51,101 nucleotides of DNA, taken from the NCBI GenBank assembly GCA_002402545.1, contig DHGA01000064.1:654-51754 (forward strand), written 5' to 3'. Source of the DNA: Syntrophaceae bacterium UBA4810 (GTDB lineage: Bacteria > Desulfobacterota > Syntrophia > Syntrophales > Smithellaceae). How positions within the stretch are numbered: the stretch's first letter is position 1; every line of letters begins with the position of its first letter. Shown piece after piece: positions 1 to 8,656 of this stretch. The position numbers and the translations under genes were made by a program. The notes below the pieces were generated by a model. The model had not been told where the DNA came from, did not search any database, and saw only the letters and a program-made list of their open reading frames with translations.

Positions 1-1225
1 AGCCGCTGGTAATAATCATCCTTTTTTTCAGGCCGGTGAGAAAAATATAGCCATCCTCATCCATCCTGCCAAGATCACCAGTATGCAGCCATCCATCTCT
101 GATAACAGAGTCGGTTGCTTTCTTGTCTTTGTAATAACCCTGCATCACGTTATCGCCTCTGGCTATCAGTTCCCCAACCTGGCCGCGGGGCAATTCTTTA
201 CCTTCTTCATCGACAATTATAATTTCCGTCCCGGAAAGAGCCCTGCCGATGGAGCCGGGTTTTTGCGGCCGATCCAGCATGTTAAACGAGCAGGCCGGTG
301 ATGCTTCCGTCAGGCCATAACCTTCAATAATTTTCGCATGGAATTTTTCTTCAAAAGGCTCGATGAAATCGGGGGGCATCGCGGCTCCGCCGGTGACACA
401 AACTTCAAGTGAACTTATATCGAAATTTGCCGCCCCTTCATGAAAAATCATGCCCAGATAAAGCCGCGGCACGGCGCAAATATACGTTATTTTTTCTTTC
501 TGTATGGCGCCGAAAAGACCGTCCATGGTGAATCTGTCCATCATCACCACGCTGCAGCCGGAGCGCACGACGTTGATCATATTGACTGTAGCGCCGAAAG
601 AATGAAAAAGAGGAATAAGGCAAAGCCCGACATCTTTATAGGTTCTTTTAACATAAGTCTGCGTCAAGTGAGATTGCGAATAAAGATTGCGATGCGTGAG
701 GACAGCGCCTAGCGCCTTGCCGGTAAGACCGGATGTATAAATAATCGCGGCGGGATCATCAGGGCTTATGTCTTCTCCGATTTCATTGAGATCGACGCTG
801 CTTACCGCTTTTTTAAAAACCGCGGCCTGCGCCGGTTCATCAACGATGATTATATTTTTGCAGGTGGCCAGTTTATCCCGAATTTCTTCATAGCGCCTGC
901 GGACGGGTTCGGTTGTCACCAATACTTTCGTATCGCTGTTGTCCAACAGATAATTTAATTCATAAGAAGTGGAAGAAGTATTAAGAGGCACGGCTACCGC
1001 GCCCAGCTTCGCCGCCGCAAAATAGAAATAGAAAAATTCGGGAACATTGGGCAGAACCAAAGCAACCTTGTCGCCTTTGACCACACCCGCCCGCTTCAGC
1101 AAATGCGCCGCGGCATTGACGGCGCCGCCCAGCTCACCGTAATTTATTCTCTGGTTTTCAAAAATAATGACCGGCCGGTCTTTGTACTTTTCTACAGAAT
1201 TATTTAGTAAATCCGATAAGTTAAT
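1..1225 (-). CDS. AMP-forming acyl-CoA ligase, 3' end outside window
   Basis: Adenylate-forming fatty acyl-CoA ligase of the FadD type; it would activate a carboxylic acid with ATP and load it on CoA. The frame is open from 1225 down to base 1, about 408 codons. Visible motifs in order: TSGLTGKALG (P-loop, near 745-715), YGLTEASP, and HTGDLGRMDEDGY near the left edge. The P-loop is unusual: the family normally has TSGTTG-PKG, and here the second T is L and the PKG lysine is replaced by L. No ATG, GTG or TTG lies near the N-terminus. An in-frame TAG at 1234-1232 limits extension, and an ideal GGAGG (1239-1235) sits 9 nt before an ATT codon at 1225-1223, so I chose ATT as start. The gene lies 330 bp from its right-hand neighbour, so it is probably not tied to the polysaccharide genes. 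Family sure, substrate unknown. Confidence 0.88.
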   Translation of the reverse strand, partial: MNLSDLLNNSVEKYKDRPVIIFENQRINYGELGGAVNAAAHLLKRAGVVKGDKVALVLPNVPEFFYFYFAAAKLGAVAVPLNTSSTSYELNYLLDNSDTKVLVTTEPVRRRYEEIRDKLATCKNIIIVDEPAQAAVFKKAVSSVDLNEIGEDISPDDPAAIIYTSGLTGKALGAVLTHRNLYSQSHLTQTYVKRTYKDVGLCLIPLFHSFGATVNMINVVRSGCSVVMMDRFTMDGLFGAIQKEKITYICAVPRLYLGMIFHEGAANFDISSLEVCVTGGAAMPPDFIEPFEEKFHAKIIEGYGLTEASPACSFNMLDRPQKPGSIGRALSGTEIIIVDEEGKELPRGQVGELIARGDNVMQGYYKDKKATDSVIRDGWLHTGDLGRMDEDGYIFLTGLKKRMIITSG

Positions 1226-1558
1226 ATGCCGCTACCTCCATAAAATATCGTCCTCTTTAGCAGAGATAAGCTTCTTTTTCAACAAGATAATAACTCTTTA
1301 ACAACATCAATGATCGTGTGAAATTTTAATTTTTACCAACATCAAATTTTTGACAAAGACACTTTAGCGGCTTTGAACGATTACGAATAACACTTCTATA
1401 AAGTTACGCTTGCAGTAAAGTTAAAAAAGTTTTTTTCGTTAAATATCCGACAGCAGCCCCACAAACAATGGACATCAGAGTCAATTTCAACCAGGTGTTG
1501 GAAAATTATCACGGCTTCTAATTTTTGTTAACGCTCTCCATGTGGCATAAGAAGATCT
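1226..1558. other. Intergenic, no gene recognised
   Basis: AT-rich spacer between the acyl-CoA ligase and the aminotransferase remnant. A minus-strand frame near 1490-1410 could encode a short hydrophobic stretch, but it resembles no family I can name. No hairpin terminator or tRNA seen. Confidence 0.4.
1235..1239 (-). promoter_or_regulatory. Ribosome binding site deciding an ATT start
   Basis: GGAGG on the minus strand, 9 nt before the ATT codon at 1225-1223. The ATG that overlaps this site is in another frame and meets TAA after six codons, so it cannot start the ligase. Confidence 0.55.
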
Positions 1559-1990
1559 CTATGGGCAGGCAACAACCATAACTTTATTCACTCCCGCAAC
1601 CATACTTCTCATGTTATTTTCGGATAACGTAGAATGGACAAGAAACATCATGGACGTTTCTCCAAGTTCTTTTACAACCGGCAAACTATTTTCAGGCCGC
1701 ATATCGGGAGTGAAAGCCTTTTCCAAATAAATTTCACTGCAACTACCGGAAAAACAGGGAATACCTTCGTTATTAATCGCAGCAATAACCCGTTCGCCGC
1801 TCCACCCGTTTTTAAGCATTTCCGGTTTTATAAAAACGTAATATTTATAATATGCATGCGAAATGTGATGAGGCGGTACAGTTACACGCAACGACGGAAT
1901 ATTAAGAAACGCTGTGGTTAAAATTTCAGCATTGTGCCGGCGTCTTTTAATTGGGTTGAACAGGTTTAAAGACGAATATTTCCGAGAGCA
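1559..1990 (-). pseudogene. C-terminal remnant of a DegT/DnrJ/EryC1 sugar aminotransferase
   Basis: The frame reads about 143 codons to a stop at 1559 and matches the C-terminal third of PLP-dependent nucleotide-sugar aminotransferases: NAEIL, then HAYYKYYVFI, then GIPCFSGSCSEIYLEKAF, then LGETSMMFLVH. The match extends upstream of the TTG at 1891 to about 1990, where an in-frame TGA (1993-1991) ends it. The PLP-binding N-terminal two thirds, including the Schiff-base lysine region, is absent because the sugar transferase gene ends only 48 bp away. A deletion therefore removed the 5' part. An intact copy would supply a 4-amino sugar, consistent with the PglF-type dehydratase at 8657-10558. 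It is not expected to be active. Confidence 0.8.
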
Positions 1991-2038
1991 TCAGCAAAAC
2001 TATAATAAAAATATTTTAATTTCCTCTAAAAAATAGTG

Positions 2039-2602
2039 TTAATGCGCGACGCCTTCTTTTTTGGCAACTTTGAAGACGGTACGCCAGAGAATGGCTATAT
2101 CCAGCCAAAATGATTGGTTTTGCATATAGTATTCATCAAGAGCGACTTTTTCGGGAATGGAAATTTCGTCCCGGCCGTTTATCTGCGCCCAGCCGGTAAT
2201 ACCGGGGATAAGTTTATGAATTTTTTTCTCGGTTCTAAGCTTAATAAGATCATCCTGATTATATAGGGCAGGGCGCGGTCCTACCAGGCTCATATCCCCT
2301 TTTAAAACGCTCCACAGCTGCGGCAGTTCGTCAAGGCTGATTTTACGCAGTAACTTTCCTATTGGCGTCAAATAAAGATCAGGCTCAACCAGCAAATGAG
2401 TAGCTACATCCGGTGTATCTATGAGCATTGTACGAAATTTCGGCATTCTGAAAATTACGTTATCTCTGCCTATTCTATCAGACCAGTAAATAACAGGGCC
2501 CTTGGATGTCAACTTTACAAGTAGGGATAGAAATAATATAGGCAAAGCAATAAAACAAAGCGCAACAAAAGAAATCACAATATCAAATAATCTTTTTAAC
2601 AT
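2039..2602 (-). CDS. Initiating sugar-phosphate transferase (PglC/WcaJ C-domain type)
   Basis: Monotopic phosphoglycosyl transferase of 187 aa that moves a sugar-1-phosphate onto undecaprenyl phosphate at the inner membrane, starting a glycan. One hydrophobic re-entrant segment (residues 5-30) is followed by the family motifs PKFRTM, SLDELPQLWSVLKGDMSLVGPRP and PGITGWAQINGRDEIS. Length fits the minimal PglC-like catalytic domain, without the N-terminal domain of WcaJ/WbaP. It overlaps the upstream epimerase gene by 7 nt and so is translationally coupled to it. A close paralog lies at 29745-30311, and the last 40 residues of the two differ at one position. Sugar specificity cannot be read, but the aminotransferase remnant and dehydratase nearby make a 4-amino or acetamido sugar plausible. 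Confidence 0.93.
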   Translation of the reverse strand: MLKRLFDIVISFVALCFIALPILFLSLLVKLTSKGPVIYWSDRIGRDNVIFRMPKFRTMLIDTPDVATHLLVEPDLYLTPIGKLLRKISLDELPQLWSVLKGDMSLVGPRPALYNQDDLIKLRTEKKIHKLIPGITGWAQINGRDEISIPEKVALDEYYMQNQSFWLDIAILWRTVFKVAKKEGVAH

Positions 2603-3597
2603 TGCGATATTCCTGACCGCCTCATTTCCTTAATTGAATCTCTCCAGCCCGCCGACAAATTATATTGAGGCACAAAACCAAGCTCTCTCTGAATTTGTCG
2701 ACTATCCACAGCAACATCCTCTGTAAATTTGTCAATCAGGGCACGAGATATTTGTGGTTGTCGACCAAGAAACTTAGCCACATCTTCAAAAATACCGGCC
2801 GCAAATCGCACTGGTCCGACCGGCAAATAAAAGCATGGCGGTTTCCTGCCCAGAGCTTGACACATGATTGAAATGATATCGTTCATTGTATGAAATTCAC
2901 CATCAGATACATTGAAGACTTTTCCTGCGGCAAAAGGATGTTCTAACGCCAATATGGCGGCTCGCGCGACATCTTTATCATAAACCAAAGTCCGCCGATT
3001 AAGCCCACTTCCTACAGGAATAAAGCGATGACGAGCCAAGTAATAAAGTAGCCGCTCATAATTTCCCTTGATACGTGAGCCATAAACAGCACCCAACCGC
3101 AGCACTGTTCCCAGTGGTTGACCATCGACGCCCCTTGCATTTAGAATAATTTGTTCTGCTGTAAGTTTAGTCTGTGCATAAAAAGTTTCCGGTTTAGTTG
3201 CCGACATCTCATCAAGTACCTGACCGCCCGAGGCGCCGTATACAGCAATTGTGCTGAATAGAATAATACGCTTAACACCAGCGTTAATTGCTGCTTCAAC
3301 TACCGTCCGTGTACCACCAATATTTACAAGCTCGTATCTTTCACGTAATTCAGGCGGCGGATTGACAATATGCAGAAGAGCCGCCATATGAACGACAACA
3401 TCGACGCCTTGCATTGCTGATTGCACCGCCGCTTTATCAGTGACATCGCCGATCAAAACTTCAACGTTTTGCGGGAACATACCAGATGCAGGAGTATCAA
3501 TCGAGAAGGAGCGAATCTGATATCCTGCCTGGTGCAGTGCGTGAATGATACACGGACCAACTGCGCCCGACCCGCCGGTTACGAGTATATTCATCAA
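2596..3597 (-). CDS. NAD-dependent nucleotide-sugar epimerase/dehydratase (extended SDR)
   Basis: Extended short-chain dehydrogenase of 333 aa. The Rossmann motif TGGSGAVG is at residues 7-14, FST near 114-116, and the catalytic pair YAQTK at Y140/K144. The family includes 4-epimerases and 4-reductases acting on UDP- or GDP-sugars. The pairing with a PglC-like transferase (7-nt overlap) suggests it makes or adjusts that enzyme's donor, for example by 4-reduction or 4-epimerisation. ATG at 3597 is followed at once by a second ATG codon; either could serve. The exact reaction is not decidable here. Confidence 0.88.
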   Translation of the reverse strand: MMNILVTGGSGAVGPCIIHALHQAGYQIRSFSIDTPASGMFPQNVEVLIGDVTDKAAVQSAMQGVDVVVHMAALLHIVNPPPELRERYELVNIGGTRTVVEAAINAGVKRIILFSTIAVYGASGGQVLDEMSATKPETFYAQTKLTAEQIILNARGVDGQPLGTVLRLGAVYGSRIKGNYERLLYYLARHRFIPVGSGLNRRTLVYDKDVARAAILALEHPFAAGKVFNVSDGEFHTMNDIISIMCQALGRKPPCFYLPVGPVRFAAGIFEDVAKFLGRQPQISRALIDKFTEDVAVDSRQIQRELGFVPQYNLSAGWRDSIKEMRRSGISQC

Positions 3598-3611
3598 TTA
3601 ATAGTACACCC

Positions 3612-4454
3612 TCATATTTTTATTGCCCTTGTTTTGGTCCAATCGATTTGCCTGCTTGCTGCTTCAACGCTCACAAATTCAAAATCATTCAAGAGCCTTT
3701 GAAATTTAGCAAACGAAGTTGAGAGCCCCACATACGATTTAAACGTCCGCGTAAGGGTGAGCGTATCTATCCGTGGTTGTTCAGGATCAAAATCGCGTGG
3801 GTGAAAATAGGTCATCAGATATGGAGCCCTCAAAGCCCAATACTTAATCATCCAATAGGGGTAAAAACGAAAAAAACCGCCGCCCGAGAAGACTATGTTT
3901 TTACCAAAAACGTGTTGGATATTTATCGGAAATTCTTTAAGCTGAGAACCATTTGCCAAATTGAAAACAACAGGTTCTGCGTTACCGAAACGTGTAAAAC
4001 CGCCGTAATCATGTGTGGCAGGAAAAAGCGAACAATCATATTCAAAACCTAATTCCGCCAACACTTCCAGTGCCCATACATTGCGGTCGGTTATTGAAAA
4101 ACCGGGTGCACGAAAAGCATTAATCGAAGAACCAATCAGATTTTCTATGATGTTTTTCGATTTTTCGGTATCTTGTCTGAAGCCATTCCGATCGAATCGG
4201 AAAGACAACTCATGTTGGTAAGAATGACAACCAACATGATGCCCCTGGGCATGAATCCATCGTATTACATCCGGATGTTTTTCAGCTATCCACCCAAGGC
4301 AAAAAAAAGTTGCATGCAAATCCCTACTTGATAGTTCTTGAAGAATCCGTTCTACGCCTTTGTATATACGCACCTCGTATTTATCCCAATTAAAATCAGG
4401 AGTAATAAAATCACAATTGTACCAATCCTCTATATCAAATGTCAGAATGTTCAT
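3612..4454 (-). CDS. Polysaccharide deacetylase (NodB-homology, DUF3473-like tail)
   Basis: Carbohydrate esterase 4-type protein of 280 aa that would remove an N-acetyl group from a polysaccharide or lipid-linked sugar. The N-terminus is TFDIEDW (D7, D10 as catalytic and metal-binding acids), followed by HSYQH (H77, H81 as metal ligands) and FRAPGFS, the usual R-x-P motif. No signal peptide is visible, so it probably acts in the cytoplasm or on the inner face of the membrane, as in exopolysaccharide-locus deacetylases with a DUF3473 C-terminus. It lies 14 bp before the epimerase gene and 14 bp after the GNAT gene, so it is in the same operon. Confidence 0.88.
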   Translation of the reverse strand: MNILTFDIEDWYNCDFITPDFNWDKYEVRIYKGVERILQELSSRDLHATFFCLGWIAEKHPDVIRWIHAQGHHVGCHSYQHELSFRFDRNGFRQDTEKSKNIIENLIGSSINAFRAPGFSITDRNVWALEVLAELGFEYDCSLFPATHDYGGFTRFGNAEPVVFNLANGSQLKEFPINIQHVFGKNIVFSGGGFFRFYPYWMIKYWALRAPYLMTYFHPRDFDPEQPRIDTLTLTRTFKSYVGLSTSFAKFQRLLNDFEFVSVEAASRQIDWTKTRAIKI

Positions 4455-4468
4455 CTTTGAGTATTTAG

Positions 4469-5560
4469 TTATAAGTTGTCAGAGTCAAGCCAGGTTAAAT
4501 TCCAGTTTGTTTCATTCTTGATGTTTTCAAAAACAATTTTTGAATCGAGTTGTTTCAAAATTAATGTAAATTTAATGTTTGTTTTTATCATGCCGTACTT
4601 AATCAAACCATATTGCTTAGCCCATTTTTTGCAGAACATTCCAATTATGGCTTCAGCTTTATTTTCTTTGGCTAGCTTTTCGACTTCGATGAATAAATAC
4701 TTAGTATCTGAAAAATGTGGTTCTAAAATCATTAAGTCCATAATTCCAATGCTAGGCACCCCTTTAACATCAGAAAAAGCTAGTATTGCCATCGCAATTA
4801 TATTCCCGCTTTTGCGGATGCAAGCTATGCGATATTCTTTCGCTGGCGCTCCCAATCGCCATTTTAAAAATGATTTGCTTTTGATCAGATAATGCGGCTG
4901 TTGAGAGGCCCATTTTTGAAAAAAATCTTCATAGCCAGATATATTATCAATTTCATCAGCCTTATATGTTTCAGATTCAAAATCTTTGCTTCGACATAAG
5001 AACTTGTATAGAGAAAATACTTTTATAAAAGGGTTTATTACTGGGGACAAAAAACAAAGCTTCAGTTTGGCAAATATTGCGTTTACCTTTAAAACTTTCA
5101 TATAAAGAGGCATTTGAAAAGTCGTTATCCACCCGACCTTTAAGTGCCCCGGTATTACCTCAGGACGAATAGGATAACCAGATGTAAATTGTAAACCTTG
5201 CTTTCTTAAATTGTCCGTCGCGTATCTGCCAATGGCTGTAAAAACACCCTTGCCCCTCATTGAAGAATGGGTCATAACATCACAAACCATAGCGCAAATC
5301 ATTTCTTTACCATTTATTATATAGCGATAAGGTAAGGCAGCGTAATAACCAATCATCTTATTGTCATAATAGGCAGAATATTCATAAGAATGTGGTAAAT
5401 CCGGAAAAGAATGAAACTTCCAGAAGTAATGACTATCATTAGCGGCTTCTGTCCCGATTCTTTCCGGAAAAGCGTCTTTAAAAAGCTTACGCTGTTCAAT
5501 GAGCGAATCTCTTTTATTATCGAACGTGTCACACCTGATATCATTCATAGATATAGCCAC
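4469..5560 (-). CDS. GNAT-family N-acyltransferase
   Basis: A 363-aa protein with a GNAT acyl-CoA-binding core: residues 60-80 form the substrate side (YYDNKMIGYYAALPYRY) and CDVMTHSSMRGKGVF (about 93-107) is motif A, where RGKG binds the CoA pyrophosphate. The remaining 250 residues resemble a second, degenerate acyltransferase half, as in other GNAT proteins of polysaccharide loci. It probably N-acylates an amino sugar. The first codon is GTG at 5560; an ATG four codons in (5548) is an equally possible start because no strong ribosome binding site separates them. Substrate unknown. Confidence 0.8.
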   Translation of the reverse strand: MAISMNDIRCDTFDNKRDSLIEQRKLFKDAFPERIGTEAANDSHYFWKFHSFPDLPHSYEYSAYYDNKMIGYYAALPYRYIINGKEMICAMVCDVMTHSSMRGKGVFTAIGRYATDNLRKQGLQFTSGYPIRPEVIPGHLKVGWITTFQMPLYMKVLKVNAIFAKLKLCFLSPVINPFIKVFSLYKFLCRSKDFESETYKADEIDNISGYEDFFQKWASQQPHYLIKSKSFLKWRLGAPAKEYRIACIRKSGNIIAMAILAFSDVKGVPSIGIMDLMILEPHFSDTKYLFIEVEKLAKENKAEAIIGMFCKKWAKQYGLIKYGMIKTNIKFTLILKQLDSKIVFENIKNETNWNLTWLDSDNL

Positions 5561-5572
5561 TTTTCATATTAA

Positions 5573-6313
5573 TTATGCAGAAATGATGCCGCCATTTAAA
5601 TCAATAACAGAACCTGTAAGATAGTCAGAATCAATAATGAAATTGACTGCGGCAGCAATATTTGATGGCGCACCTAATCGCCTTAATGGAATTCCCGGGA
5701 TCACATGATTTTTAAGATAATCTTCGGGCACAGAGTTAATAATGCCAATTTCAAAATAACCAAGAGCTATTGTATTAGCAGTAATACCTTTTGACGCATT
5801 TTCGACAGCTATTACTTTAGCCATTGAATTGAGACCGGCTTTTGTTGCAGAATAACCAAGCGTGCCAGCAACAGCAATGCGGCTTAAAACTGAAGATATA
5901 AAAATAAGCCTCCCGTATTCCAATTTTCTCATCCAGGGTAAAATTGCCCTGCTGACATACATAGCGCCTGTTAGGTTTACAGCGATTGTGTCGTCCCAAT
6001 CTTCATTCTCTATTTTAGCAGTTAGATTGTTTGGCGAGATTCCGGCGGCATATATCAGAACTGGCATGGATAATGATGAGCCTATACCATTAATAAAGTT
6101 TGTAACATCTTCTGGTTGCGTAACATCGACTTTACAATACTTGGCGCCCCCTGCTAAATCTGAAGGGGTGCCAGAAAAGTAGGTTCCAATAATACGATTT
6201 TTTTGTGATAAAGATCGGACGAGATACTGACCAATGCCCCCTGACGCACCGACGATTATAATATCCAAAGGATGGTTTTTATTTTTTTCAGTTTTTGCAA
6301 TGATCGAACTCAT
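5573..6313 (-). CDS. Classical SDR oxidoreductase (FabG-like)
   Basis: Short-chain dehydrogenase of 246 aa with the cofactor motif GASGGIG (residues 22-28) and catalytic S141, Y154 and K158 (YSATK). The ending, D-x-NGG, is typical of FabG-like proteins. In this setting it may reduce a keto group on a sugar or acyl precursor rather than serve fatty-acid synthesis, but that is inference. The start ATG at 6313 overlaps the TGA of the IS3 orfA remnant (ATGA), with an AGGAG 7-11 nt upstream. It is the first complete gene of the group running down to 2039. Confidence 0.87.
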   Translation of the reverse strand: MSSIIAKTEKNKNHPLDIIIVGASGGIGQYLVRSLSQKNRIIGTYFSGTPSDLAGGAKYCKVDVTQPEDVTNFINGIGSSLSMPVLIYAAGISPNNLTAKIENEDWDDTIAVNLTGAMYVSRAILPWMRKLEYGRLIFISSVLSRIAVAGTLGYSATKAGLNSMAKVIAVENASKGITANTIALGYFEIGIINSVPEDYLKNHVIPGIPLRRLGAPSNIAAAVNFIIDSDYLTGSVIDLNGGIISA

Positions 6314-6402
6314 ATTTTTCTCCTCTTAATCATGAACCTCGCCCCTCTCTCCGCCTCCTGCAAAATACCAATAATCTGCTCCTCCGTAAATCGCCTTTTC
6401 AT
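6310..6402 (-). pseudogene. 5' remnant of an IS3-family transposase orfA
   Basis: ATG at 6402 preceded by a strong AAAGGAGG; the peptide begins MKRRFTEEQIIGILQEAERG. This is the conserved start of IS3-family OrfA (helix-turn-helix, Tnp_1/IS3) proteins. Identity is lost after about 22 codons and the frame then meets TGA at 6312-6310, inside the ATGA that starts the SDR gene. The rest of the insertion sequence is gone. The surviving 5' end now acts as a short leader ORF that delivers ribosomes to the SDR start, and may carry the old IS promoter. Confidence 0.82.
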
Positions 6403-6430
6403 CTGTGCCTCCTTTCAAGTGCTTTTTATT

Positions 6431-6933
6431 CTACACTCTAATTAACTCTGGCACAACTTTCGGGGAGTATTCCCAGAATAACCCAAACAGATGCGACACC
6501 AATTGCTCGCATTTCCGATTTTGTTGTTCTACAATCTGCCCTTTATCGTCAACATTGATGCCTTCTTTGACTACTCTGGCGGGATTTCTAACTACAATAC
6601 AATGTCTTTCAACATCTTTTGTAACAACTGCCCCGCTACCCACAACAACATGATTGCCTATTTTCACACCCGGCATTATGATTGCATTTATTCCGCTAAC
6701 ACAATGGTTCGCAATATAGTTATCCATATTTAAACCACGACAATGATCGTGCGCCAATACAACAGCATTTGCAAAAATCCAAGAATATTCCTCAATATTA
6801 ACTCCTCTGGGATTATTACTTTTATCCAATTTTGTGCTTTATGGGAAATAACAGCCTATGGCGCAATCTCCATTCCGTATACTTTTCTTAAATATAAATG
6901 ATATAATCTTAAAATAAGTCTCTACATTCTCAC
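6431..6933 (-). pseudogene. Broken left-handed beta-helix (hexapeptide) acetyltransferase
   Basis: Residues in the frame from 6829 down to 6431 give a clear WbbJ/maltose-acetyltransferase-type hexapeptide domain: NPRGVNI, LAHDHCRG, IIMPGVKIGNHVVVGSGAVVTKDV and NPARVV. The N-terminal part continues upstream in another frame (RLYHLYLRKVYGMEIAP, near 6912-6859). That frame is interrupted by TAG at 6926-6922 vicinity (6924-6922) and TAG at 6858-6856, and a one-base shift falls between 6855 and 6829. With two stops and one frameshift the gene is dead or makes only a truncated domain. An intact version would O-acetylate a sugar of the polymer. Its upstream neighbour is the flippase gene. Confidence 0.75.
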
Positions 6934-6954
6934 CCTTATTTTGTAACATATATT

Positions 6955-8307
6955 TTAAACCACTTCCGGCACTGAACTACGGGTTTTGAATTTTCTAATA
7001 ATTATGAAATTAATGACCGCGCTGCCAACAAAACAAGTTATTGAATAAGATACCATCGCGATTATGGCTCCGAATAAACCTTTTGTCGGAATAAAGATGG
7101 CGCACATCAGTACCAAAATAAACAAAGACACACATCGTATTGCCATATCCGTTTTCAACAGCCGTGAAATAATCATTATATTTCTTAAGAAGATACACAT
7201 GTATTCAAAAAAAGCAAATATCATCACCCATATTAATATGTCACTATACCCTACATACTCGGCTGTATATATAATGGCAACCAATTGCTTTCCGAATAAA
7301 GCTACTAATAAGAGGCTGGCTAAACCTGTTGTAACTACAATAATTAGCTGTTTAATATAGAGATTATAGAATTCCTTCTTTTTCAATGTATTAAAATATT
7401 TTGCTAATCTGGGCATAAATGCTTGCATCAGCGACATAACAAAACGGATTCCAATAGCAGCTAAATATACCATGGCAGTAAATATGCCCAAATCCCTTAA
7501 ATTCAGGAACCGCTCTACAAAGTATCTTGGAATATTAGCATTCAGTGATGCGATTAGAAGTGCAAAGCCAAGTGGTAGTGACAATAGAAATAATTTTTTT
7601 AATATTGCGGGTTCCATATACGATTTAGTGATTATTTTTTTTGTTTCGCTGTAATTGTGACAACTCTTACCGTCTGGATATTCTGTTCGGGATAGAATTC
7701 TGTCTGCTATTTTTTTATCATAAAGTAGCATTACTAAGCCCCATGAAAATGCCAACGAAAGTGTCGCGAACACTATTGATCTGTAAAAATACATTATTAA
7801 GATAACCATTAGTAATGACAGAAAACCTTTCACGATAAGCGATATGGCAATATAATTCATTTTTTCATTTTTTTGGAATAAACCATAATAAGTCATGCTT
7901 ATATTCTCCATCAGTTTAAATAATCCTAAAAATATTATTACTGACAGATTGTTGCCATAATTATAAAAACCCAATGTAATGCCTATTATAATTATTAATC
8001 CTGTTGTTGCGGTTATAGTAGAAAGATTAATATAACTACTGAACAAAAAATCATCTCTTGTATCGGTAGCTTGCACCGTTCGAAGATCCAGAAGAGCGAA
8101 ATTCATAATAGGCGCGCAAACAGCGATACCTAAAGCAAAAGCACCAACCATTTCTGGCGTTCCCATTTTTACTATAACGACTAATATTCCCCATTGGCAA
8201 AATCCATCAATAAAATTGCCGATCAAAGCCCAAGAGAAATTAGCCTTTAGACTTAGTTTTTGAATCAAGTGAATTACCGAACTTTCTTGTAAAGTAGCTC
8301 TGCGCAA
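6955..8307 (-). CDS. Wzx-like polysaccharide flippase (MOP superfamily)
   Basis: A 450-aa integral membrane protein with about 12 predicted hydrophobic segments spread over its length, as in the RfbX/Wzx branch of the MATE/MOP superfamily. It would flip undecaprenyl-linked oligosaccharides across the inner membrane. The N-terminal pattern (WALIGNFIDGFCQWGILVVI) and an LR-V-x-ATD motif after the second segment are typical of O-antigen flippases. It stands alone between a pseudogene and a 349-bp leader. No Wzy polymerase is recognisable beside it, so its repeat unit may be polymerised by a gene elsewhere or transferred directly. Confidence 0.85.
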   Translation of the reverse strand: MRRATLQESSVIHLIQKLSLKANFSWALIGNFIDGFCQWGILVVIVKMGTPEMVGAFALGIAVCAPIMNFALLDLRTVQATDTRDDFLFSSYINLSTITATTGLIIIIGITLGFYNYGNNLSVIIFLGLFKLMENISMTYYGLFQKNEKMNYIAISLIVKGFLSLLMVILIMYFYRSIVFATLSLAFSWGLVMLLYDKKIADRILSRTEYPDGKSCHNYSETKKIITKSYMEPAILKKLFLLSLPLGFALLIASLNANIPRYFVERFLNLRDLGIFTAMVYLAAIGIRFVMSLMQAFMPRLAKYFNTLKKKEFYNLYIKQLIIVVTTGLASLLLVALFGKQLVAIIYTAEYVGYSDILIWVMIFAFFEYMCIFLRNIMIISRLLKTDMAIRCVSLFILVLMCAIFIPTKGLFGAIIAMVSYSITCFVGSAVINFIIIRKFKTRSSVPEVV

Positions 8308-8656
8308 TTGGAGATAATTTTCAATTTTATTCTCCTAACAATTTGACGTGACTTTTGTACAACCCTATCAAGACAACACCTTTGTCATGCTTGCGAAGAT
8401 TCTATATCTTAAAGGGTAAGGTTTTTCTTATGAGTTAAAAATAGATAAATCAATTAAATTATTAATATGATTGAAAGCTAAAATGGTCTCTTCTTATATA
8501 CAAATAACACCGCTTAACTTCAAAATCGGCGTTGTGAATATAAAAATGGTCGGGAAATAATCAAAATATCATCACTGAATAATTATCATGGTTTTCAAAA
8601 CTCTTCTTTTATACAGCTCCGCCCTCTGGATTACATAGGTGTAAAAGGATAAACCT
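8308..8656. other. Leader/intergenic region before the flippase gene
   Basis: AT-rich spacer of 349 bp with no ORF of note. It contains the 27-nt motif at 8611-8637 that recurs at 31124-31150. No convincing promoter pair was found. Confidence 0.5.
8611..8637 (-). repeat. Operon-leader motif, copy 1
   Basis: Minus-strand TATGTAATCCAGAGGGCGGA followed by GCTGTAT. It matches 31150-31124 at 24 of 27 positions, in the same orientation relative to the downstream gene. The shared GCGGAGCTGTAT core resembles the ops element (GGCGGTAGCNT) used by RfaH to antiterminate polysaccharide operons, apart from a missing T. The regulatory role is a guess; the repeat itself is direct observation. Confidence 0.45.

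Noticed and set aside
4476..4892. 138-codon plus-strand open frame
   Set aside because: Antisense to the GNAT gene, no family resemblance.
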